From NCBI RefSeq assembly GCF_018069565.1, contig NZ_JAGPNL010000010.1:62001-126000 (forward strand): 64,000 nt of DNA. Direction: 5' to 3'. Source of the stretch: Streptomyces tagetis (lineage in GTDB: Bacteria > Actinomycetota > Actinomycetes > Streptomycetales > Streptomycetaceae). This document shows positions 49,459 to 58,702 of the stretch, piece after piece. Position 1 is the first letter of the stretch. Each line of letters begins with the position of its first letter. The notes beneath the pieces are model-generated. The model was not told the DNA's origin. It made no database searches and saw only the letters and a list, made by a program, of their open reading frames with translations. The translations under genes and the position numbers were made by a program.

Positions 49459-51285
49459 TTGGCCAGCCAGTCCGTCACGCGCCTCGCCGCGCTCACCGTC
49501 GCCACCGCCTGCTCGGCGGCGTCCCTCGTCGTCCTCGGCCCGCCCGCGCACGCCGATTCCGTGCGCATCCACGACATCCAGGGCACCACCCGGATCTCCC
49601 CGTACGCCGGCCGGCAGGTCGCCGACGTGCCCGGCATCGTCACCGGCGTCCGCGACCAGGGCTCCTCGCGGGGCTTCTGGTTCCAGGACCCGCGGCCGGA
49701 CGCCGACCCCGCCACCAGCGAGGGCGTGTTCGTCTTCACCAGCTCGGCCCCCCAGGTCGCGGTAGGCGACGCGGTCACCGTCTCCGGCACGGTCTCGGAG
49801 TTCGTGCCCGGCGGCACCGCCTCCGGCAACCAGTCGCTGACCGAGATCACCCGGCCCACGGTCACCGTCGTCTCCCACGGCAATCCGGTACCGGCCCCGG
49901 TCGTCGTCTCCGCCCGCTCCGTGCCCCGCGCCTACGCCCCCGCGGGCGACGCCGACGCGGGCGGCTCGGTCAACGCCCTGCCGCTGCGGCCGGGCCGCTA
50001 CGCCCTGGACTACTACGAGTCCCTGGAGGGCATGAACGTCCAGGTCGCCGACGCCCGCGTGGTCGGCGCGAGCGACCCGTACACCGAGCTGTGGGTGACG
50101 GTGAGGCCCGGCGAGAACGCGAGCCCCCGGGGCGGCACCGTCTACGGCTCCTACGAGGCCCAGAACACCGGGCGGCTCCAGGTCCAGACGCTGGGCGAGC
50201 CGGCCGGCTTCCCCGCCGCCGACGTGGGCGACACCCTCGCGGGCGCCACCACCGGCCCGCTCGACTACAACCAGTTCGGCGGATACACGCTGGTCGCCCG
50301 TACGCTGGGCACGCTCACCGCCGGCGGGCTCGCCCGGGAGACCACCCGCGAGCAGCGGCGCGACGAGCTGTCGGTGGCCACCTACAACGTCGAGAACCTC
50401 GACCCGTCCGACGGAACCTTCGCCGCGCACGCGGAGGCGATCGTGCGGAACCTGCGCTCGCCCGACATCGTCTCCCTGGAGGAGATCCAGGACGACAACG
50501 GCGCCGTGGACGACGGCACGGTGACCGCCGGCGTGACGGTGGGCAAGCTGATCGACGCGATCGTCGCGGCCGGCGGCCCGCGCTACGACTGGCGCTCGGT
50601 GGACCCCCTCGACAAGGCGGACGGCGGGGAGCCGGGCGGCAACATCCGCCAGGCGTTCCTCTTCGACCCGCGGCGGGTCTCCTTCACCGACCGTCCCGGC
50701 GGGGACGCGGTCACCGCGACCGGGGTGGTGAAGGCGCGCGGCAAGGCCGCGCTGACCCACTCCCCCGGCCGAATCGACCCCGCGAACCCGGCGTGGCGGA
50801 ACAGCCGCAAGCCGCTGGCCGGCGAGTTCGCCTTCCGCGGACGTACGGTCTTCGTCATCGCCAACCACTTCGCGTCCAAGGGCGGAGACCAGGGGCTGAC
50901 GTCCGCGTACCAGCCGCCGGCCCGGAGTTCGGAGACGCAGCGCCACCTCCAGGCGACGGCCGTGAACACCTTCGTCAAGGAGATCCTGGCCGTCGAGAAG
51001 AACGCGGACGTCATCGCCCTCGGCGACATCAACGACTTCGAGTTCTCCGGCACGACCCGGCGCCTGGAGGCCGGCGGCGCGCTCTGGTCGGCGGTCAGGT
51101 CGCTGCCGCCGGGCGAGCGTTACTCGTACGTCTACCAGGGCAACAGCCAGGTGCTCGACCAGATCCTGGTGAGCCCGTCGATCCGGCGCGGCGGGCACCT
51201 GTCGTACGACAGCGTGCACATCAACGCCGAGTTCCACGACCAGATCAGCGACCACGACCCGCAGGTGCTGCGGTACCGCCCGTAG
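49459..51285 (+). CDS. Secreted endonuclease/exonuclease/phosphatase-family protein
   Basis: The 608-residue exported protein has signal peptide LASQSVTRLAALTVATACSAASLVVLGPPAHA. An N-terminal OB-fold-like part (VADVPGIVTGVRDQGSSRGFWFQDP) precedes an EEP catalytic domain with SVATYNVENL, IVSLEEIQD (metal Glu), VIANHFASKGGDQG, IALGDINDF and the terminal SDHDPQV. It is an extracellular DNase or phosphodiesterase of the ExeM/'lamin-tail' group, probably for phosphate or nucleic-acid scavenging. I chose TTG 49459 because GGAGGAG lies just upstream and the signal peptide starts there; the frame reaches 49339. Confidence 0.88.
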   Translation: MASQSVTRLAALTVATACSAASLVVLGPPAHADSVRIHDIQGTTRISPYAGRQVADVPGIVTGVRDQGSSRGFWFQDPRPDADPATSEGVFVFTSSAPQVAVGDAVTVSGTVSEFVPGGTASGNQSLTEITRPTVTVVSHGNPVPAPVVVSARSVPRAYAPAGDADAGGSVNALPLRPGRYALDYYESLEGMNVQVADARVVGASDPYTELWVTVRPGENASPRGGTVYGSYEAQNTGRLQVQTLGEPAGFPAADVGDTLAGATTGPLDYNQFGGYTLVARTLGTLTAGGLARETTREQRRDELSVATYNVENLDPSDGTFAAHAEAIVRNLRSPDIVSLEEIQDDNGAVDDGTVTAGVTVGKLIDAIVAAGGPRYDWRSVDPLDKADGGEPGGNIRQAFLFDPRRVSFTDRPGGDAVTATGVVKARGKAALTHSPGRIDPANPAWRNSRKPLAGEFAFRGRTVFVIANHFASKGGDQGLTSAYQPPARSSETQRHLQATAVNTFVKEILAVEKNADVIALGDINDFEFSGTTRRLEAGGALWSAVRSLPPGERYSYVYQGNSQVLDQILVSPSIRRGGHLSYDSVHINAEFHDQISDHDPQVLRYRP

Positions 51286-51292
51286 AGCGCCG

Positions 51293-51339
51293 CACCGCGC
51301 CGCGCGGTCCCGCCCGAGGGCGGGGCGCGCGGCGCGGTG
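51293..51339. terminator. Bidirectional terminator, 14-base arms with nested 7-base stem
   Basis: CACCGCGCCGCGCG (51293-51306) pairs exactly with 51326-51339; CCCGCCC and GGGCGGG pair inside it. It lies between convergent genes. Confidence 0.9.
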
Positions 51340-51375
51340 TTCCGCGTGCCGGTCCCTTTCGGTACCGGGCCGGTC

Positions 51376-51816
51376 TCAGTGGTGCGGGTGCGGGCCGTGG
51401 CGGCGGCGCAGCACCCCGGCGGCGACGGCGGCGCCCGCCACGGCCCCCGCGACCAGCACGGGAGGCGGAGGGCGCCGCCCGGAACGGACCTCGCCCTCGG
51501 TGACCGGCCCCGGCGCCCGTTCCCGGGCGGCGCCCCCGGCCCGGTGGGCTCGGCCGCGCGCGCCGTGCCCGGCGTGCGCGGCCGAGCTGCGCAGTTGCAC
51601 GGTCGCGGCGCCGGCCTTGTCCCGCAGGTCGGCGGCACGGGTCTTGGCGCGGCCCTTCACATCGGCCTTCCCGGCCAGTTCCTCGACGGTGTCGCCGAGC
51701 TGACGGCGGGTCCGCTCGATCTGGCGGCGCAGTTCGTCGGGCCCCTTGGCCCCGGTGGCCGGCTCGGCGGTGGAGCCGGCGCGGGCGGCGTCCGCCCCGT
51801 CGGTGGAGTCCGTCAT
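51376..51816 (-). CDS. DUF3618 membrane-anchored protein
   Basis: The 146-residue protein has the DUF3618 region PDELRRQIERTRRQLGDTVEELAGKADVKGRAKTRAADLRDKAGAA, a helical, coiled-coil-prone segment. A C-terminal hydrophobic stretch (VLVAGAVAGAAVAAGVL) and RRRHGPHPHH tail follow. It overlaps the stop of the holin-like gene by four bases (ATG 51816), and the two occur together in many actinomycetes. Function is unknown, presumably envelope-associated. Confidence 0.85.
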   Translation of the reverse strand: MTDSTDGADAARAGSTAEPATGAKGPDELRRQIERTRRQLGDTVEELAGKADVKGRAKTRAADLRDKAGAATVQLRSSAAHAGHGARGRAHRAGGAARERAPGPVTEGEVRSGRRPPPPVLVAGAVAGAAVAAGVLRRRHGPHPHH

Positions 51817-52232
51817 CGGTGCGCCCTTTCCCTGATCTCGTCGACGTCGGCCCTGACACTGCCGAGGGTCTCCTCGGGTTTCGGGGGTACGGCACGCCGG
51901 AGCTGTGCGCGGCCGACGAGCGCCAGCACGCCCGCGATCAGGAAGAGCGCCCCGGTCACGACGAGTGCCGCGGCCCAGACGGGCAGCACCAGCCAGAGCG
52001 CGGCGACGGCCGCGCCGGCCAGGGCGATCAGGCCGACGTACGCGAGGGCGCCCGCGGCCCCCAGCATGCCGCCGCCCCGGCCGGCGCGTCGCCCCTTCTC
52101 GGCCATTTCCATCCTGGCGAGGGCGATTTCCTGGCGCACGAGCCGGGAGAGCTGTTCGGTGGCCTGCCCGACGAGTTCGCCCACGGAGTGGTGCTCGTCG
52201 CGCACGGGCCGGGTGTGCAGGGTCCCGGTCAC
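51813..52232 (-). CDS. Phage-holin-superfamily membrane protein (DUF1469)
   Basis: The 139-residue protein has an N-terminal amphipathic segment SVGELVGQATEQLSRLVRQEIALARMEMAEKGRRAG. Two adjacent transmembrane helices (GALAYVGLIALAGAAVAALWLVL and WAAALVVTGALFLIAGVLALVG) and a short cytoplasmic tail follow. Despite the holin label it is a housekeeping membrane protein in actinobacteria, commonly paired with a DUF3618 gene as here. GTG 52232 is preceded by GAGAGGAGG, which fixes the start; the frame could run to 52259. Confidence 0.87.
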   Translation of the reverse strand: MTGTLHTRPVRDEHHSVGELVGQATEQLSRLVRQEIALARMEMAEKGRRAGRGGGMLGAAGALAYVGLIALAGAAVAALWLVLPVWAAALVVTGALFLIAGVLALVGRAQLRRAVPPKPEETLGSVRADVDEIRERAHR

Positions 52233-52386
52233 GGTCCGCCTCCTCTCGGTTCGGGACACCCCGGGTACCCCCGGCCGCGGCGCCCTATCCGCGCGCGCCG
52301 CCGATCAGGACTTCTCAGCGCGGCTTACGGATACCCTGTAGCGGAATTAAGTAGAGCTTCACGATCGGGCGGCGGAGACTGCGTCC

Positions 52387-53346
52387 ATGACGCCACTGCC
52401 GCCCTTGCCGTCCCAAACGCCCTCAACGTCCCGAACGGCCCAGCCGCCCCGGACGACCGGCGCCCACCCCACCAGCCCCTTCGGCCGCGCCCTGTGCGCG
52501 ATGGTCACGCCCTTCACCGCCTCGGGCGCCCTCGACCTCGACGGCGCCCGGCGCCTCGCCGACCGCCTGGTCTCGGGCGGCTGCGACGGGCTGGTGCTCT
52601 CCGGCACGACGGGCGAGTCGCCGACCACGACGGACGCGGAGAAGGCGGCGCTGGTCACGGCGGTGCGGGAGGCGGTCGGGGGGCGGGCGACGCTGATCGC
52701 CGGGGTCGGCACGGCGGACACCCGGCACACCGTGGAGCTGGCCCGCGCGGCCGAGAGGGCGGGCGCGGACGGCCTGCTGGTGGCCGCGCCCTCCTACAGC
52801 AGGCCACCGCAGGAGGCACTGGAGGCGCACTTCCGGGAGGTCGCCGACGGCTGCGGCCTGCCGCTCGTCCTGTACGACATCCCCGCCCGCACCGGCGTCC
52901 GCATCGAGCCCGACACCCTGGTCCGCCTCGCCGGGCACCCGCGGATCGTCGCCGTCAAGGACTGCGCGTACGACCTCCTCGGCACCCAGCGGGTGCTCTC
53001 CCGCACCGATCTGGCCTACTACGCGGGGTGCGAGGAGCAGATCCTCCCGCTGTACGCGATCGGCGCCGCCGGCTACGTCAGCACCGTCGCCAACGCCGTG
53101 CCGGAGCTGCTCCGCGCCGTCCTGGACGCCTTCGACGCCGGGGACACGGCACAGGCGGCCCGCCGCCAGCGCGGGCTGCTGCCGCTGATCGAGGCGGTGA
53201 TGGCGACGCCCCTGCCCGGCACGGTGACCACCAAGGCCCTCCTGACCGCCCTCGGCCTCCCCGCCGGGCCGCCCCGCGCCCCACTCCGCCCGGCCCCCGC
53301 GGAGACGACGGCGAGGCTCCTCGGCGCGTACGCCGCCCTCCGCTGA
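52387..53346 (+). CDS. dapA: 4-hydroxy-tetrahydrodipicolinate synthase family protein
   Basis: The 319-residue DHDPS-superfamily barrel has GLVLSGTTGESPTTTDAEK, Tyr in LYDIPARTGVR and the Schiff-base Lys in IVAVKDCAYDLLGTQ. These are closer to lysine-pathway DapA than to the sugar-acid enzyme at 33.5 kb. It condenses pyruvate with aspartate semialdehyde. The N terminus has a 28-residue Pro/Thr-rich extension. It faces dapD across a strong terminator, giving two lysine/DAP steps side by side. Streptomyces usually has a second dapA near dapB, so this may be a paralogue. Confidence 0.85.
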   Translation: MTPLPPLPSQTPSTSRTAQPPRTTGAHPTSPFGRALCAMVTPFTASGALDLDGARRLADRLVSGGCDGLVLSGTTGESPTTTDAEKAALVTAVREAVGGRATLIAGVGTADTRHTVELARAAERAGADGLLVAAPSYSRPPQEALEAHFREVADGCGLPLVLYDIPARTGVRIEPDTLVRLAGHPRIVAVKDCAYDLLGTQRVLSRTDLAYYAGCEEQILPLYAIGAAGYVSTVANAVPELLRAVLDAFDAGDTAQAARRQRGLLPLIEAVMATPLPGTVTTKALLTALGLPAGPPRAPLRPAPAETTARLLGAYAALR

Positions 53347-53360
53347 GCCCCGCACGCCGA

Positions 53361-53392
53361 CGGGCGCCCTCCCCGCCTCGGGAGGGCGCCCG
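53361..53392. terminator. Bidirectional terminator between dapA and dapD
   Basis: CGGGCGCCCTCCC (53361-53373) pairs perfectly with 53380-53392 across a six-base loop. Confidence 0.9.
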
Positions 53393-53411
53393 GCAGTGCG
53401 CCGACACGTCG

Positions 53412-54401
53412 TCAGTTGTGGCTGTGGAGGATCTCGTTGAGGCCGTTCCAGACGGCGTTGTTGGGGCGGGCCTCGACGGTGCCGGTGACCGAGTTGCGGC
53501 GGAAGAGGATGTGGGAGGCGCCGGACAGCTCACGGGCCTTGACCACCTGGCCGTCGGGCATGGTCACGCGGGTGCCCGCGGTGACGTACAGGCCGGCCTC
53601 GACCACGCACTCGTCGCCCAGCGCGATGCCGACGCCCGCCTCGGCGCCGACCAGGCAGCGCTCGCCGATGGCGATGATCACGTTGCCGCCGCCGGAGAGG
53701 GTGCCCATGGTGGAGGCGCCGCCGCCGATGTCCGAGCCGTCGCCGACCACGACGCCGGCCGAGATGCGGCCCTCGACCATGGAGGTGCCGAGCGTGCCCG
53801 CGTTGAAGTTGACGAAGCCCTCGTGCATGACCGTGGTGCCCTCGGCGAGGTGGGCGCCCAGGCGTACCCGGTCGGCGTCGGCGATGCGCACGCCCTTGGG
53901 GGCGACGTAGTCCGTCATGCGCGGGAACTTGTCGATGGAGGTCACCTGGAGGTGGTGGCCCTCGGCGCGGGCGTTGAGGCGGACCTTCTCGATGTCGGCG
54001 ACGGCGACGGGGCCCAGCGAGGTCCAGGCGACGTTGGCCAGGTGGCCGAAGATGCCGTCCAGGTTCTGGCCGTGCGGCTTGACCAGACGGTGCGAGAGCA
54101 GGTGCAGGCGCAGGTAGGCGTCGTGCGCGTCGATCGGCTTCTCGTCGAGGGAGGCGATGACCGTGCGGACCGCGACGACCTCGACCCCGCGGCGGGCGTC
54201 CGGGCCGGTCGCCGCGGTCGCGCCGCCGCCGAGCAGTTCGGCGGCGCGCTCGGCGGAGAGCCGCTCGGTGCCGGCCGGGCCGGGTTCGGCGGAGAGTTCG
54301 GGGGCCGGGAACCAGGTGTCGAGGACGGTTCCGTCGGCGGCGATCGTGGCAAGGCCGGCGGCAACGGCGCCGGTGGCGCGGGGAGCAGTCGTGTCGGTCA
54401 T
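53412..54401 (-). CDS. dapD: 2,3,4,5-tetrahydropyridine-2,6-dicarboxylate N-succinyltransferase
   Basis: A 329-residue left-handed beta-helix acyltransferase of the actinobacterial DapD form. It has LIPAHD-type N-terminal residues replaced by LEEKPIDAHDAYLRLHLLSHR and imperfect hexapeptide repeats across VRIADADRVRLGAHLAEGTTVMHEGFVNFNAGTLG and VVVGDGSDIGGGASTMGTLSGGG. It succinylates tetrahydrodipicolinate in the succinylase route to meso-DAP and lysine for peptidoglycan. Length matches the Mycobacterium/Streptomyces enzymes (about 320). ATG 54401 precedes a repeat-rich noncoding region. Confidence 0.93.
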   Translation of the reverse strand: MTDTTAPRATGAVAAGLATIAADGTVLDTWFPAPELSAEPGPAGTERLSAERAAELLGGGATAATGPDARRGVEVVAVRTVIASLDEKPIDAHDAYLRLHLLSHRLVKPHGQNLDGIFGHLANVAWTSLGPVAVADIEKVRLNARAEGHHLQVTSIDKFPRMTDYVAPKGVRIADADRVRLGAHLAEGTTVMHEGFVNFNAGTLGTSMVEGRISAGVVVGDGSDIGGGASTMGTLSGGGNVIIAIGERCLVGAEAGVGIALGDECVVEAGLYVTAGTRVTMPDGQVVKARELSGASHILFRRNSVTGTVEARPNNAVWNGLNEILHSHN

Positions 54402-54779
54402 GAGGGCAACCTAACCGGCCGGGGGCACCGGGTGCGAACCGGTCGCCGGGACGTCTCGCCAGGTGGCGGCCCCGGGACACGCGGGGTGCGCCCGGACGGG
54501 CCCGGGACACGCGGGATGTGCGCCGCACGGGCCCGGGACACACGGAGATACACGCCCGGACGGCCCGGGACGCGCCGGGGGCCCGCCCCCCGTGGCCTAC
54601 GACACGCCGAGCGCGCGCCCGCACGACCACGACACGCGCGGGATGCGCCCCCGCACGGCCCACGACTCGCCGAGCGCGCGCCGAACAGTCCAGGACACGC
54701 CCGGGGACACGCCCGGGGACACGCCCGAACCGCCCGCGCCCCGCCGCCCGGCGCCCTCACCGCCCCGGCCGCGCCCCCC
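54402..54779. other. Noncoding region carrying a degenerate tandem repeat
   Basis: These 378 bases between the dapD start and the TetR stop hold no gene I can support. The + strand open frame through them has only repeat-derived residues (GPGHAGCARTGPGHAGC...). Most of the region is the 30-33 base repeat described separately; the dapD promoter should lie in the first 70 bases. Confidence 0.6.
54476..54729. repeat. Degenerate tandem repeat of 30-33 bp ending in 12-bp repeats
   Basis: Units begin with GACAC or a one-base variant at 54476, 54506, 54537, 54569, 54601, 54631, 54664 and 54694, i.e. spacing 30-33. They share a GACACGC...GCGC...GCACGG(C)CC pattern. From 54694 the unit shortens to 12 bases (54694, 54706, 54718: GACACGCCCGGG). 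Units are too divergent for CRISPR. Confidence 0.85.
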
Positions 54780-55316
54780 TCAGCCCAGCAGCCGGGCCAG
54801 CGCCCCGCGCGCGTACTCCTCGTCGTACGGGGCGTCCGTCAGCAGCACCTGGAGGCAGATGCCGTCCATGAGGGCGACCAGCGCCCGTGCCGTCGCCGGT
54901 TCGGTGCGGTGGGAGAGCAGCGCGGACACGTCCTCGGCCCATTCGGCGGCGACCGGGCGCAGGGCGGGGCGGCGCAGCGCGGCGAGGTACAGCTCGTACT
55001 CCAGCTCCACGCCGGTGCGGTCGCCCGCCAGCCAGTCGCCGAGCATCCCGGCGAGCGCCCCGGCCAGGTCGGAGTGCGGGTCGGCGAGGGCGGGGTGCTC
55101 GGCGACCACGGTGGCGAACCCCTCGTTGGCCTGCCGCAGGGCGGCGACCAGCAGTTCGTCCAGGGTGGCGAAGTGGTACGTCGTGGAGCCGAGCGGCACG
55201 TCGGCCTCGGCGGCGACGGTGCGGTGACTGAGCCCGGCGATGCCCTTGCGTCCGACGACCCGGATCGCCGCGTCGATGATCCGCTGCCGCCGGCCGGGGT
55301 CGTGGCGCCGGGCCAT
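54780..55316 (-). CDS. TetR-family repressor of the SMR transporter
   Basis: The 178-residue regulator has N-terminal helix-turn-helix RRQRIIDAAIRVVGRKGIAGLSHRTVAAEADVPLGSTTYHFATLDELL and an all-helical ligand domain. ATG 55316 shares one base with the SMR stop, so they are co-transcribed. A perfect palindrome next to the SMR start is the likely operator. The inducer is probably a cationic compound exported by the SMR protein (inference). Confidence 0.88.
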   Translation of the reverse strand: MARRHDPGRRQRIIDAAIRVVGRKGIAGLSHRTVAAEADVPLGSTTYHFATLDELLVAALRQANEGFATVVAEHPALADPHSDLAGALAGMLGDWLAGDRTGVELEYELYLAALRRPALRPVAAEWAEDVSALLSHRTEPATARALVALMDGICLQVLLTDAPYDEEYARGALARLLG

Positions 55317-55636
55317 CAGTGCGCGCCGCCCATGTTGAGCACCACCACGCCGACGATGATCAGCGCGATGCCGGCGGCCTTGGCGGCGGTCACCCCCTCG
55401 CCCATGAACATCACCCCGATGGCGGCGATGGCGGCGGTGCCGATGCCCGACCAGATGGCGTAGGCGGTGCCGACGGAGAGGGTCTTGAGGGTCTGGGCCA
55501 GCAGGGCGAAGGAGACGACGTAGCCGAGGAGGGTCAGCAGCGACGGCCCGAGCCGGCTGAAGCCCTCGCTGTACTTCATGGCGGTGGTCCCGGCGACCTC
55601 GGCGGCGATGGCTGCGGCGAGCAGCAGGTATCCCAT
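55316..55636 (-). CDS. Small multidrug resistance (SMR) efflux protein
   Basis: A 106-residue four-helix membrane protein with the essential helix-1 Glu at position 13 (AAAIAAEVAGTTAMKYSEGFSR), and SFALLAQTLKTLSVGTAYAIWSGIGTAAIA, the SMR signature. It works as a dimer, exporting quaternary-ammonium or guanidinium-type cations by proton antiport. ATG 55636 is the first codon of the conserved region. It precedes a TetR gene in an operon. Confidence 0.92.
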   Translation of the reverse strand: MGYLLLAAAIAAEVAGTTAMKYSEGFSRLGPSLLTLLGYVVSFALLAQTLKTLSVGTAYAIWSGIGTAAIAAIGVMFMGEGVTAAKAAGIALIIVGVVVLNMGGAH

Positions 55637-55637
55637 G

Positions 55638-55651
55638 TGTACGAGCGTACA
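55638..55651. promoter_or_regulatory. TetR operator candidate
   Basis: TGTACG-AG-CGTACA is a perfect palindrome starting two bases before the SMR ATG (minus-strand gene). On the minus strand it overlaps a -10-like TATGTA at 55648-55653, so binding would block initiation. Confidence 0.65.
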
Positions 55652-55687
55652 TAGCGGCGGGGTGCGCGGGAACGGGCCGGGCGCCTC

Positions 55688-55753
55688 CGCGCGGTCCCCG
55701 GCCGCGCGGTCCCCCTCCGCACGCTCCTCGCCCGCGCGGTCCCCGGCCGCGCG
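55688..55753. repeat. 21-bp direct repeat, two copies 45 bp apart
   Basis: CGCGCGGTCCCCGGCCGCGC plus a final G is found at 55688-55708 and 55733-55753, in the noncoding gap between the SMR gene and sufT. Confidence 0.8.
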
Positions 55754-55759
55754 CACACG

Positions 55760-55794
55760 GAGACGGCGACGCCCGCACGGGGCGTCGCCGTCTC
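55760..55794 (-). terminator. Terminator of the suf operon
   Basis: GAGACGGCGACGCCC (55760-55774) pairs perfectly with 55780-55794 across a five-base loop, 70 bases past the sufT stop. Confidence 0.85.
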
Positions 55795-55864
55795 GGTGAC
55801 ACGGGGTGGTGCCCGGCACGCGCCGGTACGCGGAGCACCGCGGCCCGGCGGCCGGCGGGGAGGC

Positions 55865-56197
55865 TCAGACGTTGAAGCCGAGGGCCCGCAACTGCTCGCG
55901 GCCGTCGTCCGTGATCTTGTCCGGGCCCCACGGCGGCATCCAGACCCAGTTGATCCGCAGCTCGTTGACGATGCCGTCGGTGACTGACTTCGCCTGGTCC
56001 TCGATCACGTCGGTCAGCGGGCACGCCGCCGACGTCAGGGTCATGTCGATGGTCGCAATGTTCGACTCGTCGACGTGGATGCCGTAGATGAGACCCAGGT
56101 TGACCACGTCGATGCCCAGTTCGGGGTCGACGACGTCCATCAGGGCCTCGCGGATCTCCTCCTCCGAGGCCGGCTTCATCTCCACGGTCTCGCTCAT
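55865..56197 (-). CDS. sufT: Fe-S maturation protein SufT (MIP18/DUF59)
   Basis: A 110-residue MIP18-family protein with IREALMDVVDPELGIDVVNLGLIYGI and the conserved Cys in LTSAACPLTDVIE. It helps mature or transfer Fe-S clusters. ATG 56197 overlaps the sufU stop by four bases, as the last gene of the suf operon; a strong hairpin follows. Confidence 0.92.
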   Translation of the reverse strand: MSETVEMKPASEEEIREALMDVVDPELGIDVVNLGLIYGIHVDESNIATIDMTLTSAACPLTDVIEDQAKSVTDGIVNELRINWVWMPPWGPDKITDDGREQLRALGFNV

Positions 56198-56661
56198 GCC
56201 GTCTCCTTCTCGGCGCCGGCGCCTTCCAGCGCCTGGGCCGTCGCGTCCTTCCAGGCCATCCAGCTCAGCAGGGCGCACTTGACCCGGGCCGGGTACTTGG
56301 ACACCCCGGCGAACGCCACGGCGTCCTCCAGGACCTCCTCCATCGCCTCGTCGGGCTCGATCCTGCCCTTGGACTGCATCAGCTCCAGGAAGGTCTCCTG
56401 GATGCGACGCGCCTCGGCCAGGTCCTTGCCGACCAGCAGCTCGTTCAGCACGGAGGCCGACGCCTGGCTGATGGAACAGCCCTGCCCCTCGTAGGAGACG
56501 TCTTTGACCGTCGTGCCGTCGTACTTCACGCGCAGGGTGATCTCGTCGCCGCACGTCGGGTTGACGTGGTGCACCTCGGCGTCGCCGTCCCGCAGGCCCC
56601 GGCCCTGCGGGTTCTTGTAGTGGTCCAGGATCACTTCCTGGTACATGGAGTCCAGCTTCAT
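56194..56661 (-). CDS. sufU: SUF scaffold/sulfurtransferase protein SufU
   Basis: A 155-residue IscU-fold protein with the three ligand cysteines C37 (VNPTCGDEI), C62 (GQGCSISQAS) and C129 (RVKCALLSW). The insertion between the second and third Cys is characteristic of Gram-positive SufU rather than IscU. It accepts persulfide sulfur from SufS, normally with a zinc ion. It follows sufS by 16 bases. Confidence 0.94.
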   Translation of the reverse strand: MKLDSMYQEVILDHYKNPQGRGLRDGDAEVHHVNPTCGDEITLRVKYDGTTVKDVSYEGQGCSISQASASVLNELLVGKDLAEARRIQETFLELMQSKGRIEPDEAMEEVLEDAVAFAGVSKYPARVKCALLSWMAWKDATAQALEGAGAEKETA

Positions 56662-56677
56662 GCGATCGCTCGTCCCG

Positions 56678-57930
56678 TCAGCCGAAGAAGTTCCGTACGT
56701 GCTCCAGGCCGTCGACCAGTGCGTCGATCTCGGCCGGCGTGGAGTACAGATAGAACGACGCTCGCGTGGTCGCAGGAATTCCGTAGCGCAGGCAGACCGG
56801 CCGCGCGCAGTGGTGCCCGACCCGGACGGCGATGCCCTGCTCGTCGAGGACCTGGCCCACGTCGTGCGGGTGGATGTCGCCGAGCGTGAAGGAGATCGCC
56901 GCGCCGCGGTCCTCGGCCGTGGCGGGGCCGATGACGCGCAGGTCGGGGACTTCCAGCAGCCGCTTCATCGCGTACTCGGTGAGGGCGTGCTCGTGGGCGA
57001 GGATGCGGTCCATGCCGATCGAGTTCAGGTAGTCGATGGCCGCGCCCAGACCGACCGCCTGCGCGACCGGCGGCGTGCCCGCCTCGAACTTGTGCGGCGC
57101 GGGGGCGTACGTCGAGGAGTGCATCGACACGGTCTCGATCATCTCGCCGCCGCCGAGGAACGGAGGCAGGTCCTCCAGCAGCTCCTGGCGGCCCCAGAGG
57201 ACGCCGATGCCGGTCGGACCGCACATCTTGTGGCCGGTGAAGGCCACGAAGTCGGCCTGGAGGGCCTGGACGTCCATCGGCATGTGCGGCGCGGCCTGGG
57301 AGGCGTCGATGCAGACCAGCGCGCCGACCTCCTGGGCGCGGCGCACGATCGCCTCGACCGGGTTCTGGGTGCCCAGGATGTTGGAGACCAGCACGAAGGA
57401 GACGATCTTCGTCTTCTCGTTGATGACCTCTTCCAGGTCGGAGAGGTCGAGGCGGCCGTCGTCGGTCAGGCCGAACCAGCGGAGCTTCGCGCCGGTGCGC
57501 TGCGCGAGCAACTGCCACGGCACGATGTTGGAGTGGTGCTCCATCTCCGTGATGACGATCTCGGTCTCGTGGTCCACGCGGTAGGGCTCGTCGGCCCAGC
57601 CGAGCATGTTCGCCACGAGGTTCAGCGACTCCGAGGCGTTCTTCGTGAAGATGACCTCGTCGCGGCTGGGCGCGTTGATGAACTCCGCGACCTTGTCGCG
57701 CGCCCCCTCGTACAGTGCCGTGGCCTCCTCGGCGAGGACGTGCACGCCACGGTGGACGTTGGCGTTGTGCTGCTCGTAGTACTCGTCGAGCGCGTCGATG
57801 ACCTGGCGCGGGGTCTGCGAGGTCGCGGCGTTGTCGAGGTAGACGAGCGTCTTCCCGTCGTGGACCCGGCGGTCCAGGATCGGGAAGTCCTTGCGGATCG
57901 CCTCGGTGTCGAGGAGGCCCGGCAGATGTG

Positions 57931-57934
<4 letters not shown>
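56678..57934 (-). CDS. sufS: Cysteine desulfurase SufS
   Basis: The 418-residue class II cysteine desulfurase has PLP-Lys in FVAFTGHKMCGPTGIGVLWG, cofactor Asp in CIDASQAAPH and the active Cys in VGHHCARPVCLRYG. It converts cysteine to alanine, handing persulfide sulfur to SufU. ATG 57934 overlaps the sufC stop by four bases. Confidence 0.95.
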
Positions 57935-58695
<761 letters not shown>

Positions 58696-58702
58696 GGGTG
58701 CC

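Noticed and set aside
49459..51285. Phage or mobile nuclease
   Set aside because: The signal peptide, genome-typical codon use and absence of mobile genes fit a housekeeping secreted enzyme.
51813..52232. Prophage holin
   Set aside because: No phage genes are near; the DUF1469/DUF3618 pair is a normal actinobacterial chromosomal unit.
54476..54729. Possible CRISPR array
   Set aside because: Units vary throughout and there are no constant repeats with unique spacers, nor any cas genes.
54463..55227. + strand open frame through the tandem repeats
   Set aside because: The peptide is only repeat-derived low complexity and then antisense of the TetR gene.
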